The notes beneath the pieces were generated by a model, which ran no database searches, was not told the DNA's origin, and saw only the letters and a program-made list of their open reading frames with translations. DNA of 64,000 nt from positions 33,292-97,291 of the forward strand of contig DASUWY010000047.1 in the NCBI GenBank assembly GCA_036378175.1. Reading direction: 5' to 3'. Each line of letters opens with the position of its first letter. Positions within the stretch are counted from its first letter, which is position 1. Of the stretch, positions 34,920-47,612 are shown in pieces. This DNA comes from Thermoleophilaceae bacterium. Its GTDB lineage: Bacteria > Actinomycetota > Thermoleophilia > Solirubrobacterales > Thermoleophilaceae. A program made the position numbers and the translations under genes.

Positions 34920-36289
34920 AGCCGCTCCTCGAGCCAGTCGGCGAGGGGCCCCTGAGCTACCTCGAGAAAGCGGTCCTCCAGCTCGGCGCCGGCGGCCAGC
35001 AGCAGCTCTGCCACGGCCACGAAGTCGCGGTTGGGCAGCGCGTGGTACTGGGACGCGAGGATCGTCCACGCCATCGGCGTGTCGAAGTCGGCCCCTGAAC
35101 GGCTGACCGGGTCGGCGCCGCGCTCGAGCAGGAGCTTCACCACCTCCGGCTTTCCCACCCAGCAGGCGTGGTGGAGCAGCGTGCCGGGCGGGCCGCCGCC
35201 GACGTGGCCGAAGGAGTCCGGCCCGATCACGTCGATGATCGCCTCGCGGTGGTCGCCGCGTAGCACGGCGAGGATGAGGGCCTCCTGCGCGTCCGCGCTG
35301 AGCTTCTCCGGCAGAGGTGTTGCGGGCCGCTCGCCTCGAGCCAGCGCCGCGACCGCCACGTCCTCGGGCGCCACCTCGGTCGATGCGCCGAGTTCCGCCA
35401 GCAGCTTGGCGGCATCGTCGCGCCCGCGCAGCACCGCGTTCTGGTACGCCGTGCGGTATTCGCTCTCCGGGGTGGACCACTCGCCGCCGCTGGCGTCGAG
35501 CTCGGCACCGTGCTCGGCGAGCAATCGCAGCATCTCGAGTCCGCACGAGCGGCGGACGCAGTGCACCAGCAGCGCTCCCTCGTTCGGGTCGGCGCCGGCG
35601 CCGAGCAGCAGCTTGGCGTGCTCGATGCGGTCGTAGTCGATCGCGTGGGCGAGGGCATACGTGCCCTTTGGGTCCGCGCCGTGCTCGAGCAGCACTCGCA
35701 GGCAGGCTGGGTGCTCGGCTTCGCAGGAGTGGTACACGCACTCGCCGTCGTTCGGGTCCGCGCCCGCCTCGAGCAGAAGCAGCGTGAGCTCGGGGTCGTG
35801 CGCCTTGCCGGCGGCCCCGTAGATGGCCGACATCTCACCGAACTCGTTGGTGAACGTGACGTTGGGATCGGCGCCGCGCTCGAGCAGCTCGCGCGCGAGC
35901 TCAACCGACGCGAAGCACGAGTGGGTGACGTACAGAAGCGGCGCCCAGCCGAGGGGACCGCCCGGCTCGTTCACGTCCGAGCCGTCGAAGCCGCGCCCGA
36001 GCACGAGCCGCGCCCAGGGATCGGCAGCGATCTCGGGACGCGCGTCGAGCAGCCGCCGCGCTTGCTCGCAGCGCGCGTCCGTGGCGGCCCGCACGAACGA
36101 CTCCACGCTCGCCTCCACGGCGTGCACCAGGGCCGGCCAGCTCGCATATCCGTTCTCCCGCGCGAGCACTAGCTGCGCGCTCGCCAGCCGCACCGGCAGA
36201 TCTCCCAGGCGCTCAAGCGCCTCGAGATCGCCAGCGCGCGCCGCGCGCACCAGCTCCTTCGCCTGCTTGCGTAGCTGCTCGACGTTCAC
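34916..36289 (-). CDS. Ankyrin-repeat protein
   Basis: A 457-residue protein built mainly from ankyrin repeats, with repeated signatures such as ARELLERGADPNVTF, LTLLLLEAGADPNDGE, LRVLLEHGADPKGT, AKLLLGAGADPNEG, VKLLLERGADPVS. The first 60 residues (KQAKELVRAARAGDLEALER, GYASWPALVHAVEA) are the non-ankyrin lead seen in this bacterial subfamily. It has no signal peptide, so it is probably a cytosolic binding scaffold. The GTG start has a GGAGG site. Partners are unknown. Confidence 0.9.
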   Translation of the reverse strand: MNVEQLRKQAKELVRAARAGDLEALERLGDLPVRLASAQLVLARENGYASWPALVHAVEASVESFVRAATDARCEQARRLLDARPEIAADPWARLVLGRGFDGSDVNEPGGPLGWAPLLYVTHSCFASVELARELLERGADPNVTFTNEFGEMSAIYGAAGKAHDPELTLLLLEAGADPNDGECVYHSCEAEHPACLRVLLEHGADPKGTYALAHAIDYDRIEHAKLLLGAGADPNEGALLVHCVRRSCGLEMLRLLAEHGAELDASGGEWSTPESEYRTAYQNAVLRGRDDAAKLLAELGASTEVAPEDVAVAALARGERPATPLPEKLSADAQEALILAVLRGDHREAIIDVIGPDSFGHVGGGPPGTLLHHACWVGKPEVVKLLLERGADPVSRSGADFDTPMAWTILASQYHALPNRDFVAVAELLLAAGAELEDRFLEVAQGPLADWLEERL

Positions 36290-36422
36290 CCTCGACCTCC
36301 CTCCGCTCGGCCCGTGTCCGCGGCGGGCGGGAAGAAGATCGCGTGAACAGCCTTGAAGACGTTGAAGGTGGGCTCTGCCCTTCCCGCGGACCGGATGCGC
36401 CCTTGCGCGCGCGCCGAATGTA

Positions 36423-36677
36423 CTACGCGGCGAGCAGCTCGTCGAGCACGCCGTCGCGGTCCGCCTCGAGCAGCTCGCGGAACCCGCCGAGCGGGCGGCC
36501 GTCGATCAGCACCTGGGGGAACGTCATCTGACCGGTGAGCGCCACCAGATCGGCGCGGCCGACGGGGTCCTTCGCGAGGTTGATCTCCTCGTAGGCGATG
36601 CCGCGCGAATCCAGCAGGGCCTTCGCCTGCCTGCAGAAGCCGCAGGGCTCGGTTGTGTACACGACGACGTCCGCCAT
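36423..36677 (-). CDS. Glutaredoxin-like protein
   Basis: The 84-residue thioredoxin-fold protein has the active site CGFC (VVYTTEPCGFCRQAKALL, a variant of CPYC), cis-proline segment TFPQVLIDG and a C-terminal GGFRELLEADRDG. It reduces disulfides with low-molecular-weight thiols or mycothiol (mycoredoxin-like role possible). ATG 36677 is chosen; an in-frame TTG at 36686 adds only three residues. It is divergent from recO with 19 bp between starts. The 133-bp region 36290-36422 downstream of it shows nothing recognisable. Confidence 0.88.
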   Translation of the reverse strand: MADVVVYTTEPCGFCRQAKALLDSRGIAYEEINLAKDPVGRADLVALTGQMTFPQVLIDGRPLGGFRELLEADRDGVLDELLAA

Positions 36678-36696
36678 CCCGGTCAAAGTCTAGAAA

Positions 36697-37413
36697 GTGC
36701 CGGGTCTGGTCAAGACAGAGGCGGTTGTGCTGCGATCGATCCGCTATGGAGAGGCGGACCGGATCCTGCATCTGTATACCCGCGACCGCGGACGGCTCGG
36801 CGCGATAGCGAAGGGCGTCAGGCGCCCCAAATCGCGCTTCGGCGGGCGCCTAGAGCCCCTCTTCAGGGTGGACCTCGTGCTGCACGAGGGCAGGGGCGAG
36901 CTGGCCACGGTCACCTCGGCGTCCACGGTGAGCGCGCACCCGCACCTGCGCGACCGCCGCGAGTCGCTCCAGCGGGCCACGCAGGCGTGCGACGCCGTGC
37001 TGCGGCTGTTCGACTCCCAGGAGCCCAACCAGCCGGCGTACAACCTCCTCTGCAACGAGCTCCAGCTGCTCGACGAGCGCCCGGAGGCCGCCACCCGCGC
37101 GCAGGCGCTGTCGTTCAGGCTCAAGCTGCTGCTCGCCGCGGGCTTCATGCCGGAGCTCGCGGCGTGCGCGTCGTGCGGTGAGCGCGAGCACCTCGGCGCC
37201 TTCTCGGCGAGCGCGGGCGGGATCGTTTGCGCGGGCTGCGAGGCGGGCTCGTTCCCGCTCGACGAGGCGGCGCACGGCTTCCTGGTGGATGCGCTCGCCC
37301 AGCCACTGGCCGACGCGCCGGTGGCGCCTGAAGGCGCGCTGCGTCAGGCGGATCGCGCGATCACGGAGACGCTCGAGCACCACGCGCACGTCCGGCTTGC
37401 ACGTGTTGCGTAG
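36697..37413 (+). CDS. recO: DNA repair protein RecO
   Basis: The 238-residue protein has the RecO layout: an OB-fold N-terminus (KTEAVVLRSIRYGEADRILH, GAIAKGVRRPKSRFGGRLEP) and a helical C-terminus with the zinc site CASCG...CAGC. RecO helps load RecA on single-stranded DNA in the RecFOR route. The GTG start lies 19 bp from the divergent glutaredoxin start. Its TAG stop (37411-37413) overlaps the -10-like box of the next gene. Confidence 0.93.
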   Translation: MPGLVKTEAVVLRSIRYGEADRILHLYTRDRGRLGAIAKGVRRPKSRFGGRLEPLFRVDLVLHEGRGELATVTSASTVSAHPHLRDRRESLQRATQACDAVLRLFDSQEPNQPAYNLLCNELQLLDERPEAATRAQALSFRLKLLLAAGFMPELAACASCGEREHLGAFSASAGGIVCAGCEAGSFPLDEAAHGFLVDALAQPLADAPVAPEGALRQADRAITETLEHHAHVRLARVA

Positions 37414-37416
37414 GGT
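37411..37416 (+). promoter_or_regulatory. -10 box overlapping the recO stop
   Basis: TAGGGT, whose first three bases are the recO stop codon, lies 9 nt before ATG 37426 of the VOC gene. There is no ribosome-binding site in the interval, so a leaderless transcript is suggested. Confidence 0.35.
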
Positions 37417-37425
37417 TCCCAGCGC

Positions 37426-37845
37426 ATGGAAGGCAAGCGGCTCGTAATCGATCACATCGGCGTGGGCGTGCGCGACTACGACGAGAGCGTGCGCTTCTAC
37501 TCTGCCGCGCTCGCGCCACTCGGGCTCGAGCTGGTGGTGGAGACCGGACAGGACAACCGCGCGGCCGGCTTCGGCTACAGGGGCCGCGACGACTTCTGGA
37601 TCCACGAGGGCCGCCCGGTTGGGCGCTCGCACATCGCCTTCGAGGCGCAGGAGCCCGAGCAGGTGGACGCCTTCCACGCGGCTGCTCTGCAAGCCGGCGG
37701 GCGCGACAACGGCGCGCCTGGAATCCGGGGCGAGTACAGCGCCACCTACTACGCGGCCTACATCCTCGACCCGAACGGCAACAACATCGAGGCGGTCTTC
37801 CACGGCCACGCCCCGACGGAGAAGGGACGGCGGGTGGCGCGATGA
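37426..37845 (+). CDS. VOC (glyoxalase/bleomycin-resistance) family protein
   Basis: The 139-residue protein has the paired beta-alpha-beta-beta-beta pattern of VOC proteins: VIDHIGVGVRDYDESVRFY, FWIHEGRPVGRSHIAFEAQE, YYAAYILDPNGNNIEAVFHG. Metal ligands are likely His10 (IDHIG), His in SHIAF and Glu in NNIEAVF. The reaction is not known (isomerase, dioxygenase or thiol transfer). The following GNAT frame is the same reading frame after this gene's TGA. Confidence 0.85.
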   Translation: MEGKRLVIDHIGVGVRDYDESVRFYSAALAPLGLELVVETGQDNRAAGFGYRGRDDFWIHEGRPVGRSHIAFEAQEPEQVDAFHAAALQAGGRDNGAPGIRGEYSATYYAAYILDPNGNNIEAVFHGHAPTEKGRRVAR

Positions 37846-37956
37846 GGCGTCTCGTGCTCGCGGCGGCCTGGTTCTCAAAGACCGGTCGCGTGGTCCGAAG
37901 GGCGCCGGGCAATCCCTGAGCAGATCCGCAAGGCCGAGCGGCACGAGCTGCCCGCC

Positions 37957-38508
37957 GTGGCCGCCTTGCTCGCGCGCGCGTTCTACGACGACCCGGCGAT
38001 GAGCTGGACGTTCCCCAGAGACCGCAAGCGGCTCGAGCAGGCGGAGCGCTTCTGGTCGATCCGCCTCCGCTACATGAGCCCGCAGGAGCAGGTGTACGTG
38101 ACGGACGACCTGAGCGGCGCCGCGGTGTGGACACTGCCGGACCGCTGGCACGTGGGCTTGAGCGAGACCGGCGAGCTCGCGCGGATGATGCTGAATCGGC
38201 GCTTGCCGCTTCTCTTCCGCGGCCTCCAGCGCCTCGAGAAGGCGCATCCGCACGGGCCGTCGCACTTCTACCTCGCGGTGCTCGGCACGGACCCGCCACA
38301 CCAGGGGAACGGGATCGGAAGCGCGCTGATGGCGCCCGTGCTCGAGGTCTGCGACCAGGAGGGATTGCCCGCCTACCTCGAGTCCTCCAAGGAGCGCAAC
38401 ATCGACTTCTACTCGCGCTTCGGCTTCCGCGTGCGCAGCGAGGTGCAGCTCCCGAACGGCCCCAAGATGTGGCCAATGTGGCGTGATCCGGCCGGGACCG
38501 CCGTTTAG
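37957..38508 (+). CDS. GNAT family N-acetyltransferase, possibly lacking a normal start
   Basis: The domain has DPPHQGNGIGSALMAPVLEV for acetyl-CoA binding and the C-terminal SSKERNIDFYSRFGFRVRSE, both typical of GNAT enzymes. GTG 37957 is the first usual start codon, but similarity to the fold begins earlier (IRKAERHELPAVAALLARAF, with codons from 37924). No ATG, GTG or TTG lies between there and the in-frame TGA at 37843-37845. The substrate is unknown. Its TAG stop forms the -10-like box of ppdK. Confidence 0.75.
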   Translation: MAALLARAFYDDPAMSWTFPRDRKRLEQAERFWSIRLRYMSPQEQVYVTDDLSGAAVWTLPDRWHVGLSETGELARMMLNRRLPLLFRGLQRLEKAHPHGPSHFYLAVLGTDPPHQGNGIGSALMAPVLEVCDQEGLPAYLESSKERNIDFYSRFGFRVRSEVQLPNGPKMWPMWRDPAGTAV

Positions 38509-38511
38509 ACT
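38506..38511 (+). promoter_or_regulatory. -10 box of ppdK overlapping the GNAT stop
   Basis: TAGACT lies 8 nt before the TTG start of ppdK at 38520 and begins with the TAG stop of the GNAT gene. No ribosome-binding site is seen. Confidence 0.35.
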
Positions 38512-38519
38512 GACGCCCC

Positions 38520-41171
<2,652 letters not shown>

Positions 41172-41181
41172 AATCCCGCGG

Positions 41182-41787
41182 GTGCCGTCACTCGGCTGGA
41201 GGATCCGCGCAGGGGCGCTGATCGCGCTGGGCGCCCTGGGCGTCCACGACATCAGGTACCTGCTGGCGTACGGCTCGGGCGCCGGGCACGAACTGTCGCT
41301 CCAGGGCCACGGCTACCTGCGCCTGGCCACCCCGCTCGTCGCCGGGCTCGTGGTGCTTGCGGCGGCTGCTTTCGCCGCGCGCGTGATGCGCGCGTATGCG
41401 GTGGGCGAGGAAGGGGAGCGGCGGGCGCTGCCCTCCACGCGGCGCCTCTGGGGCTTTGCCAGCGCGCTGCTCGTGTGCGTGTACGCGTCGCAGGAGTGGG
41501 TGGAGGGCACCCTTGCGAGCGGACACCCGGGCGGCATCGGCGCTCCCTTCAGCCACGGCGGATGGGTTGCGATTCCGCTGGCGCTCGTCATCGGCCTGCT
41601 CATCGCGCTGGCGCTCCGGGGTGCCGCGGCGGCCATCGCCGTTGCCGCCGCGCGCGGGCGTGCTCGGCTGCGGCGGCCTGCCGCGGCTCCTTCGCCGTTG
41701 CTTCTCGCGGGCTCGGCCAGCCTCTCGCCACGCCGCGCGCCGCTCGCGCGCAGGCTGGCTCCCCGGGCGCCGCCGGCGTTCGTCTGA
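41182..41787 (+). CDS. Four-helix membrane protein, first of a cupredoxin operon
   Basis: The 201-residue protein has about four hydrophobic segments (AGALIALGALGVHDIRYLLA, ATPLVAGLVVLAAAAFAARV, LWGFASALLVCVYASQEW, VAIPLALVIGLLIALALRG) with histidines near the first and between segments (VHDIRY, LQGHGY, SHGG), and an Arg/Ala/Pro-rich C-terminus. No family is recognised. It stands 33 bp before a cupredoxin-like gene and is probably part of the same membrane complex. Confidence 0.65.
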   Translation: MPSLGWRIRAGALIALGALGVHDIRYLLAYGSGAGHELSLQGHGYLRLATPLVAGLVVLAAAAFAARVMRAYAVGEEGERRALPSTRRLWGFASALLVCVYASQEWVEGTLASGHPGGIGAPFSHGGWVAIPLALVIGLLIALALRGAAAAIAVAAARGRARLRRPAAAPSPLLLAGSASLSPRRAPLARRLAPRAPPAFV

Positions 41788-41820
41788 GTTATCTCGGATT
41801 CGACGAACGGAGGTAAACGA

Positions 41821-42192
41821 ATGAAGCGAGCAGCCCTGCTCGCGCTGCTGGTCGCGGCCATTGTCGTGGCGTTCGTGCTCGCCAAGGGCAGCGGCAACAG
41901 CGGCAACAACACGAGCACCAGCGCGTCGGGCGCACCGGTGGTGGTCCACGTGGTGAACGGGAAGCCGCAGGGCGGCGTCCAGAAGATCACCGTGAACAAG
42001 GGCGACCGCGTGCGCTTCACGGTGGACTCGGACGTGTCCGACGAGATCCACGTGCACGGCTACAACTTCCACAAGGACGTGAAGAAGGGCGGGAGCGTGT
42101 CGTTCGACTTCCCCGCCACGATCGACGGCATCTTCGACATCGAGCTGGAGAGCCGGAGTGAGCAGATCGCGTCTCTCCAGGTGAACCAATGA
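41821..42192 (+). CDS. Cupredoxin-like exported protein
   Basis: The 123-residue protein has an N-terminal membrane anchor (RAALLALLVAAIVVAFVLA), a Ser/Asn/Thr-rich linker and an 80-residue cupredoxin-type beta sandwich (VHVVNGKPQGGVQKITVNKG, DEIHVHGYNFHKDV, FDIELES). The HVHGYNFH segment has three histidines as in EfeO/CopC-like or cupredoxin_1 domains. The usual Cys-x-His type-1 copper loop is missing, so the metal site is not of blue-copper type. ATG 41821 has a GGAGG site. It overlaps the next gene by ATGA. Confidence 0.75.
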   Translation: MKRAALLALLVAAIVVAFVLAKGSGNSGNNTSTSASGAPVVVHVVNGKPQGGVQKITVNKGDRVRFTVDSDVSDEIHVHGYNFHKDVKKGGSVSFDFPATIDGIFDIELESRSEQIASLQVNQ

Positions 42193-43595
42193 GGCGCTGG
42201 CCCATTGCCGCCGCGCTCGTGGCCGGGCCGGTGGCGGGAGCGTTGTTCCCGCCACCGGCGGCCGCGCATGGCATCGTGTCCCGCACGGACCTGCCGATTC
42301 CGGTGTGGCTCTTCGGCTGGGCGGCGGCGGTGGTGCTCGTGGTGTCGTTCGTGGCTCTCGCCGCGCTGTGGCCCACGCCACGGCTTCAGGGCGAGGTCCC
42401 GCGCCGGCGTCTCTTCCGCATGCCGGTGGCGGTGGACGTGCTGCTTGGGGCGGCGGGGGTCGCGGCGCTCGGCGTCACCGTGTACGCGGGCATCGCGGGC
42501 GTGCAGGACCCGCTCGGCAACCTCGAGCCCACCGTGATCTACGTGGTGTTCTGGGTCGGCCTCGTGGTGGCGAGCGTGCTGTTCGGCGACATCTGGCGCG
42601 TGATCAGCCCATGGCGGGCGATCGCCCGCGGGGTGTCGTGGATCTCGAGCAGGGTGTCGAGTGGCGAGGCGCCGGCCGCGCTCGAGTATCCGGAATGGCT
42701 CGGCCGCTGGCCGGCGGCGGCGGGGATCCTGTTCTTCGCGTGGGTGGAGCTCACCTACGTGCACAAGGAGGACCCGTCCACGCTCGCGATCATGGTGCTC
42801 GCCTACGTGGTGGTGATGCTCGTGGGCATGGCGCTCTACGGCATCGAGACCTGGAGCCAGCGGGCCGACCCGTTCGGCGTGTACTTCGGGCTCTTCGCCA
42901 GGCTGGCCGCGTTCGAGCGGCGCGACCGCGTTGTTTACGCGCGCCCGCCGCTCGCCGGCGCGCCCAAGCTCGAGCTGTGGCCGGGCACGATCGCGCTGCT
43001 CTGCGTTGCCATCGGCTCGACCACGTTCGACGGCCTCGAGAACGGCCCGCTGTGGACGGCGGTCCGCCCGCACCTCATCTCGTTCTTCGGGGGCGGCCTC
43101 ACCGGCGAGCAGTGGGGGAGCACGATCGGACTGCTCGTGTGCGTGGGCGTGGTGGCCGTCTTCTACCGGCTGGCCGTGGGCGGGATGAGCGAGGTGGGCG
43201 AGGGGCACACGCCGTCGGAGCTGGCCCGCCAGTTTGCACACACGCTGATCCCGATCGCCTTCGCGTACGCGCTCGCGCACTACTTCTCGCTGCTCGTGTT
43301 CCAGGGACAGGCGATGGCGCACCTGATCTCTGACCCGCTGGGCCACGGATCGGACATCTTCGGCACCTCGCACACCGGGATCAACTTCAACGTGATCTCG
43401 GCATCAGGGATCTGGTACGTGCAGGTGGCGGCGCTCGTGATCGGGCACGTGTGCGGCCTCGTGCTCGCGCACGACCGCGCGATCGCCATGTACCGCGACG
43501 TGCGCGACGCCGTGCGCTCGCAGTACTGGATGCTCGTTGTGATGGTGGGCTTCACCAGCCTCGGCCTGTGGCTCCTCTCGGCGGTGAACACGTGA
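42189..43595 (+). CDS. Polytopic membrane protein (fenitrothion-hydrolase-like annotation family)
   Basis: The 468-residue protein has a signal-like first segment ending PPPAAAHGIVSRTDLPIPVW and about 11-12 membrane helices. Many histidines lie near helix ends: ELTYVHKEDPS, ARQFAHTLIPIAFAYALAHY, ISDPLGHGSDIFGTSHTG, GHVCGLVLAHD. Proteins of this type occur widely in actinobacteria and are sometimes labelled fenitrothion hydrolase. That name has little support here. The operon context with a cupredoxin suggests metal or electron transfer at the membrane (inference). It overlaps both neighbours by 4 bp. Confidence 0.7.
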   Translation: MRRWPIAAALVAGPVAGALFPPPAAAHGIVSRTDLPIPVWLFGWAAAVVLVVSFVALAALWPTPRLQGEVPRRRLFRMPVAVDVLLGAAGVAALGVTVYAGIAGVQDPLGNLEPTVIYVVFWVGLVVASVLFGDIWRVISPWRAIARGVSWISSRVSSGEAPAALEYPEWLGRWPAAAGILFFAWVELTYVHKEDPSTLAIMVLAYVVVMLVGMALYGIETWSQRADPFGVYFGLFARLAAFERRDRVVYARPPLAGAPKLELWPGTIALLCVAIGSTTFDGLENGPLWTAVRPHLISFFGGGLTGEQWGSTIGLLVCVGVVAVFYRLAVGGMSEVGEGHTPSELARQFAHTLIPIAFAYALAHYFSLLVFQGQAMAHLISDPLGHGSDIFGTSHTGINFNVISASGIWYVQVAALVIGHVCGLVLAHDRAIAMYRDVRDAVRSQYWMLVVMVGFTSLGLWLLSAVNT

Positions 43596-43723
43596 TCCCC
43601 CCGCTGGCGCACGCGGGGCACGTGCTGATCGAGCTCCCGATCTATCTCGGCCCCGTGCTCCTGCTCGTGGCCTGGTTCAAGCTGAACGACTGGAGGCAGA
43701 AGCGGAAGCAGCAGCGCAAGTAG
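43592..43723 (+). CDS. Small single-helix membrane protein
   Basis: A 43-residue peptide with one membrane segment (VLIELPIYLGPVLLLVAWF) and a basic tail (KLNDWRQKRKQQRK), starting at a GTG in the GTGA overlap with the preceding gene. Small subunits like this often stabilise multi-pass complexes. It is the last gene of the cupredoxin operon. Confidence 0.6.
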   Translation: MIPPLAHAGHVLIELPIYLGPVLLLVAWFKLNDWRQKRKQQRK

Positions 43724-43754
43724 AGCCGAGTGCCCCTCATGCCAGAATCGCTCC

Positions 43755-44765
43755 GTGACGCCCACCGGAACGAGCGCCCTGGCCTTTCGCGACCGCATCG
43801 CGGCGATGGAGGACGAGTTCCTCTCGCCGCTCGCGCAGCGGTCCTATCCGGCGCGGCGCGCCGTCCCGGAGGACGACTCACCGGTGCGCACGCCGTTCCA
43901 GCGCGACCGCGACCGAATCGTGCACGCCAAGGCGTTCCGCCGCCTCAAGCACAAGACGCAGGTGTACATCGCCCCCGAGGGCGACCACTACCGCACGCGG
44001 CTCACCCACACGATCGAGACCACCGGGATCGCGCGGACGGTGGCACGCGCTCTCGGGCTGAACGAGGACCTCACCGAGGCCATCGGGCTCGGTCACGACC
44101 TGGGGCATGCCCCGTTCGGCCATATAGGCGAGGAGGTGCTCGACGCCTGCCTGCGTGAGCGCTTCGGGCTGCGCTTCCAGCACAACGTGCACTCGCTGCG
44201 CGTGGTGGAACGGCTCGAGCGGGACGGGCGCGGGCTCAACCTCACCGAGCAGGTGCGCGACGGCATCCTCAACCACACCGGCGAGAACCGGCCGGCCACG
44301 CTCGAGGGGAGGATCGTGCGGCTGGTCGACCGCATCGCCTACATCAACCACGACATCGACGACGCCTTGCGCGCCGGCTCGCTCAGCGGCGAGGAGCTTC
44401 CGCACGAGGAGATTGCGTTGCTGGGCGACACCGGCTCGAAGCGCATCGACACCCTTGTGCGCGACCTCGTGGAGCGCTCTGCCGAGGCGGGCGACATCGT
44501 GCAGTCGGACGATGTGGGCGGCGCGATGGACCGCCTGCGCACCTTCATGTTCGAGCACGTCTACCTCGCCCCGGCCGCCCAGCGCGAGCACCCGCGCATC
44601 GAGCGAATGCTGCACGCGCTGTTCGACCACCTCGTGGAGAACCCGCCGCCGGCCGCGACGGCGGATGCGACCGAGGCGGACCGGGTGACCGACTACATCG
44701 CGGGAATGACCGACCGCTACGCGGTGAGGGTGTTCACAGAGCTATCGGTGCCGCACGGCTTCTAG
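43755..44765 (+). CDS. dgt: Deoxyguanosinetriphosphate triphosphohydrolase-like protein
   Basis: The 336-residue HD-domain protein has RDRDRIVHAKAFRRLKHKTQ, the HD motif GLGHDLGHAPFGHIGE and HNVHSLRVVERLE, with a C-terminal regulatory region. dNTPases of this type remove triphosphate from dNTPs and help control nucleotide pools. It is a shorter form than E. coli Dgt, as normal in actinobacteria, where dgt lies before dnaG. The GTG start follows CAGAAT (43743-43748) by 6 nt. The dnaG ATG follows the TAG directly. Confidence 0.93.
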   Translation: MTPTGTSALAFRDRIAAMEDEFLSPLAQRSYPARRAVPEDDSPVRTPFQRDRDRIVHAKAFRRLKHKTQVYIAPEGDHYRTRLTHTIETTGIARTVARALGLNEDLTEAIGLGHDLGHAPFGHIGEEVLDACLRERFGLRFQHNVHSLRVVERLERDGRGLNLTEQVRDGILNHTGENRPATLEGRIVRLVDRIAYINHDIDDALRAGSLSGEELPHEEIALLGDTGSKRIDTLVRDLVERSAEAGDIVQSDDVGGAMDRLRTFMFEHVYLAPAAQREHPRIERMLHALFDHLVENPPPAATADATEADRVTDYIAGMTDRYAVRVFTELSVPHGF

Positions 44766-46534
44766 ATGTCGCTCTACACGAAGGACTCGATAGAGCGCCT
44801 GAAGGATGCGATCGACATGGTCGAGGTGGTGGGAGCCCGCACCGACCTGCGCCGAGTGGGCAACCGCTTCACCGGCCTCTGCCCGTTTCACGAGGAACGC
44901 ACGCCGTCGTTCTCGGTGAACGCCGAGAACAAGGTCTATTACTGCTTCGGCTGCGGGGCGGCGGGCGACGCGATCGGCTTCGTGCAGGAGAGTGAGGGGC
45001 TCGACTTCCGCCAAGCCGTGGAGACGCTTGCCGAGCGCTACAACGTCGAGCTCAAGCGCGAGCAGGAGGATCCGGCCGCCGAGCGCCGGCGCGAGCGGCG
45101 CGAGCGGCTGCTCAAGCTGGTGCAGCGCGCGACTGACTACTACGCGCGTTACCTGTGGGAGTCGAGCGAGGCGAAGCTCGCGCGCGAGTATCTGGCGGGG
45201 CGGGGCCTGAAGGAGGAGGTGCTGCGCGAGTTTCGCGTGGGCTACGCGCCGAGCGCTTGGGACAAGGTCACCGTGGCCGCGCAGCGCGATGGCTTCACGC
45301 GCGAGGAGATAGCGGCCGCCGGGCTGGGGCAGCGCGGCCGTGGCGGAACGGGCTTCTACGACCGCTTCCGCGCGCGGATCATGTTCCCGCTCGCGGACCC
45401 TCGCGGGCGGGTGCTCGGCTTCGGCGCGCGAGCGGTGCGCGAGGGCGCGAAGCAGGCCAAGTACATCAACACCTCGGAGAACGAGCTCTACCACAAGGGC
45501 CGTCAGCTGTTCGGGATCGATTTGGCCCGCGGACCTGCCGCAAAACGGGGTAGGATCCTCGTCGTAGAGGGGTACACCGATGTGCTCGCACTCCACCAGG
45601 TTGGATTGACTGAGGCGGTTGCCGTGATGGGCACCTCGGTCACACCGGAGCAGGTCACGCTCCTGTCGCAGACCGCGCCCTCGGTGTTCCTTGCGCTCGA
45701 CGCCGACCGCTCGGGTCAGGAGGCGATGCTGCGCGCGGCGCGCGTGGCCGCCGAGCGGGGTGTGGAGCTGCTCGTGGTGGAGATGCCGGAGGGCGCCGAC
45801 CCCGCCGAGCTGGTGACCGAGCACGGGGCGGACGCGTTCACGAGCCTGCTCGGTACCGCATCTTCGGTACTGGAGTTTCAGATTCGTCGCGTACTGGCCG
45901 ATTCAGATCTACAGACGCCCCGTGGGAGGGATCGCGCGTTCGAGGACGTTCGGCCCCTGATAGCCACGGCGGATAGCCCCGCAACCCGCGACCATCTTGT
46001 GCGTTATGTCGCAGACAAGCTGGATCTCGCACCCGAGGTAGTGACGACCGCCATTCAATCCGCGCCGCGCACGGCCCCGCAGCGGCCCGACGGCCAAGCC
46101 GCTCAGCCGGCTCGCCGCCCCGAGCGGCTGCTCGACAACGCCTCCAAGGCCGAGCGCGCGTTCCTCGCCATGTGCCTGTCCCAGGGCGAGGTTGGGCGGG
46201 AATACCTCGGCCGGGTCACGGACGGTCACCTCTCGTCGGAGGCCCTGCGCCTCACGCGCGATCATCTCGTGGCCCATTTTGCAAATCCTCTTGCGCAACT
46301 TCCTGGCGCGGATCCGGTAATCGCGGCTACCATCACCGAGGTAGTCATGCTGGCGGACGAGGAGCCGTCCTCCGAACCCGCACTTCGACTGGGCTTTCTC
46401 CAGCTAGAGCTCCGCAGAATCGAAAGAGAGCTACGGCATGCAGGGCAGGGTGACGATTTCGACAGGCAGCGGGAACTCTGGTCGGAGCGAGAGAGCGTGA
46501 GGCAAGCCATCGGGCACGTAATGGGGGAGACGCC

Positions 46535-46538
<4 letters not shown>
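44766..46538 (+). CDS. dnaG: DNA primase
   Basis: The 590-residue primase has an N-terminal CHC2 zinc-binding domain ([18 protein letters not shown]), the RNA polymerase core with the [15 protein letters not shown] glutamate and [12 protein letters not shown] acidic pair, and a C-terminal helicase-binding domain after a Pro/Gln/Arg-rich linker ([20 protein letters not shown]). It makes primers for the replication fork. The gene is coupled to sigA by a GTGA overlap, a dnaG-sigA macromolecular-synthesis arrangement without rpsU. Confidence 0.96.
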
Positions 46539-47539
<1,001 letters not shown>

Positions 47540-47612
47540 CCACAGGACGCCTGCGTTGCGGCGCGGCCCGTTCTCGGCTATGGCTTAGGGTGGTACTCCA
47601 CCGTCCGGCCCC

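Noticed and set aside
33231..35741. 836-codon open frame on the minus strand opposite the MFS-Usp gene
   Set aside because: Same reason; it spans two well-supported genes and has low-complexity Arg/His/Ala composition.
42189..43595. Fenitrothion (organophosphate) hydrolase
   Set aside because: The protein is a polytopic membrane protein without a hydrolase active site. The label is a database habit and the operon points elsewhere.
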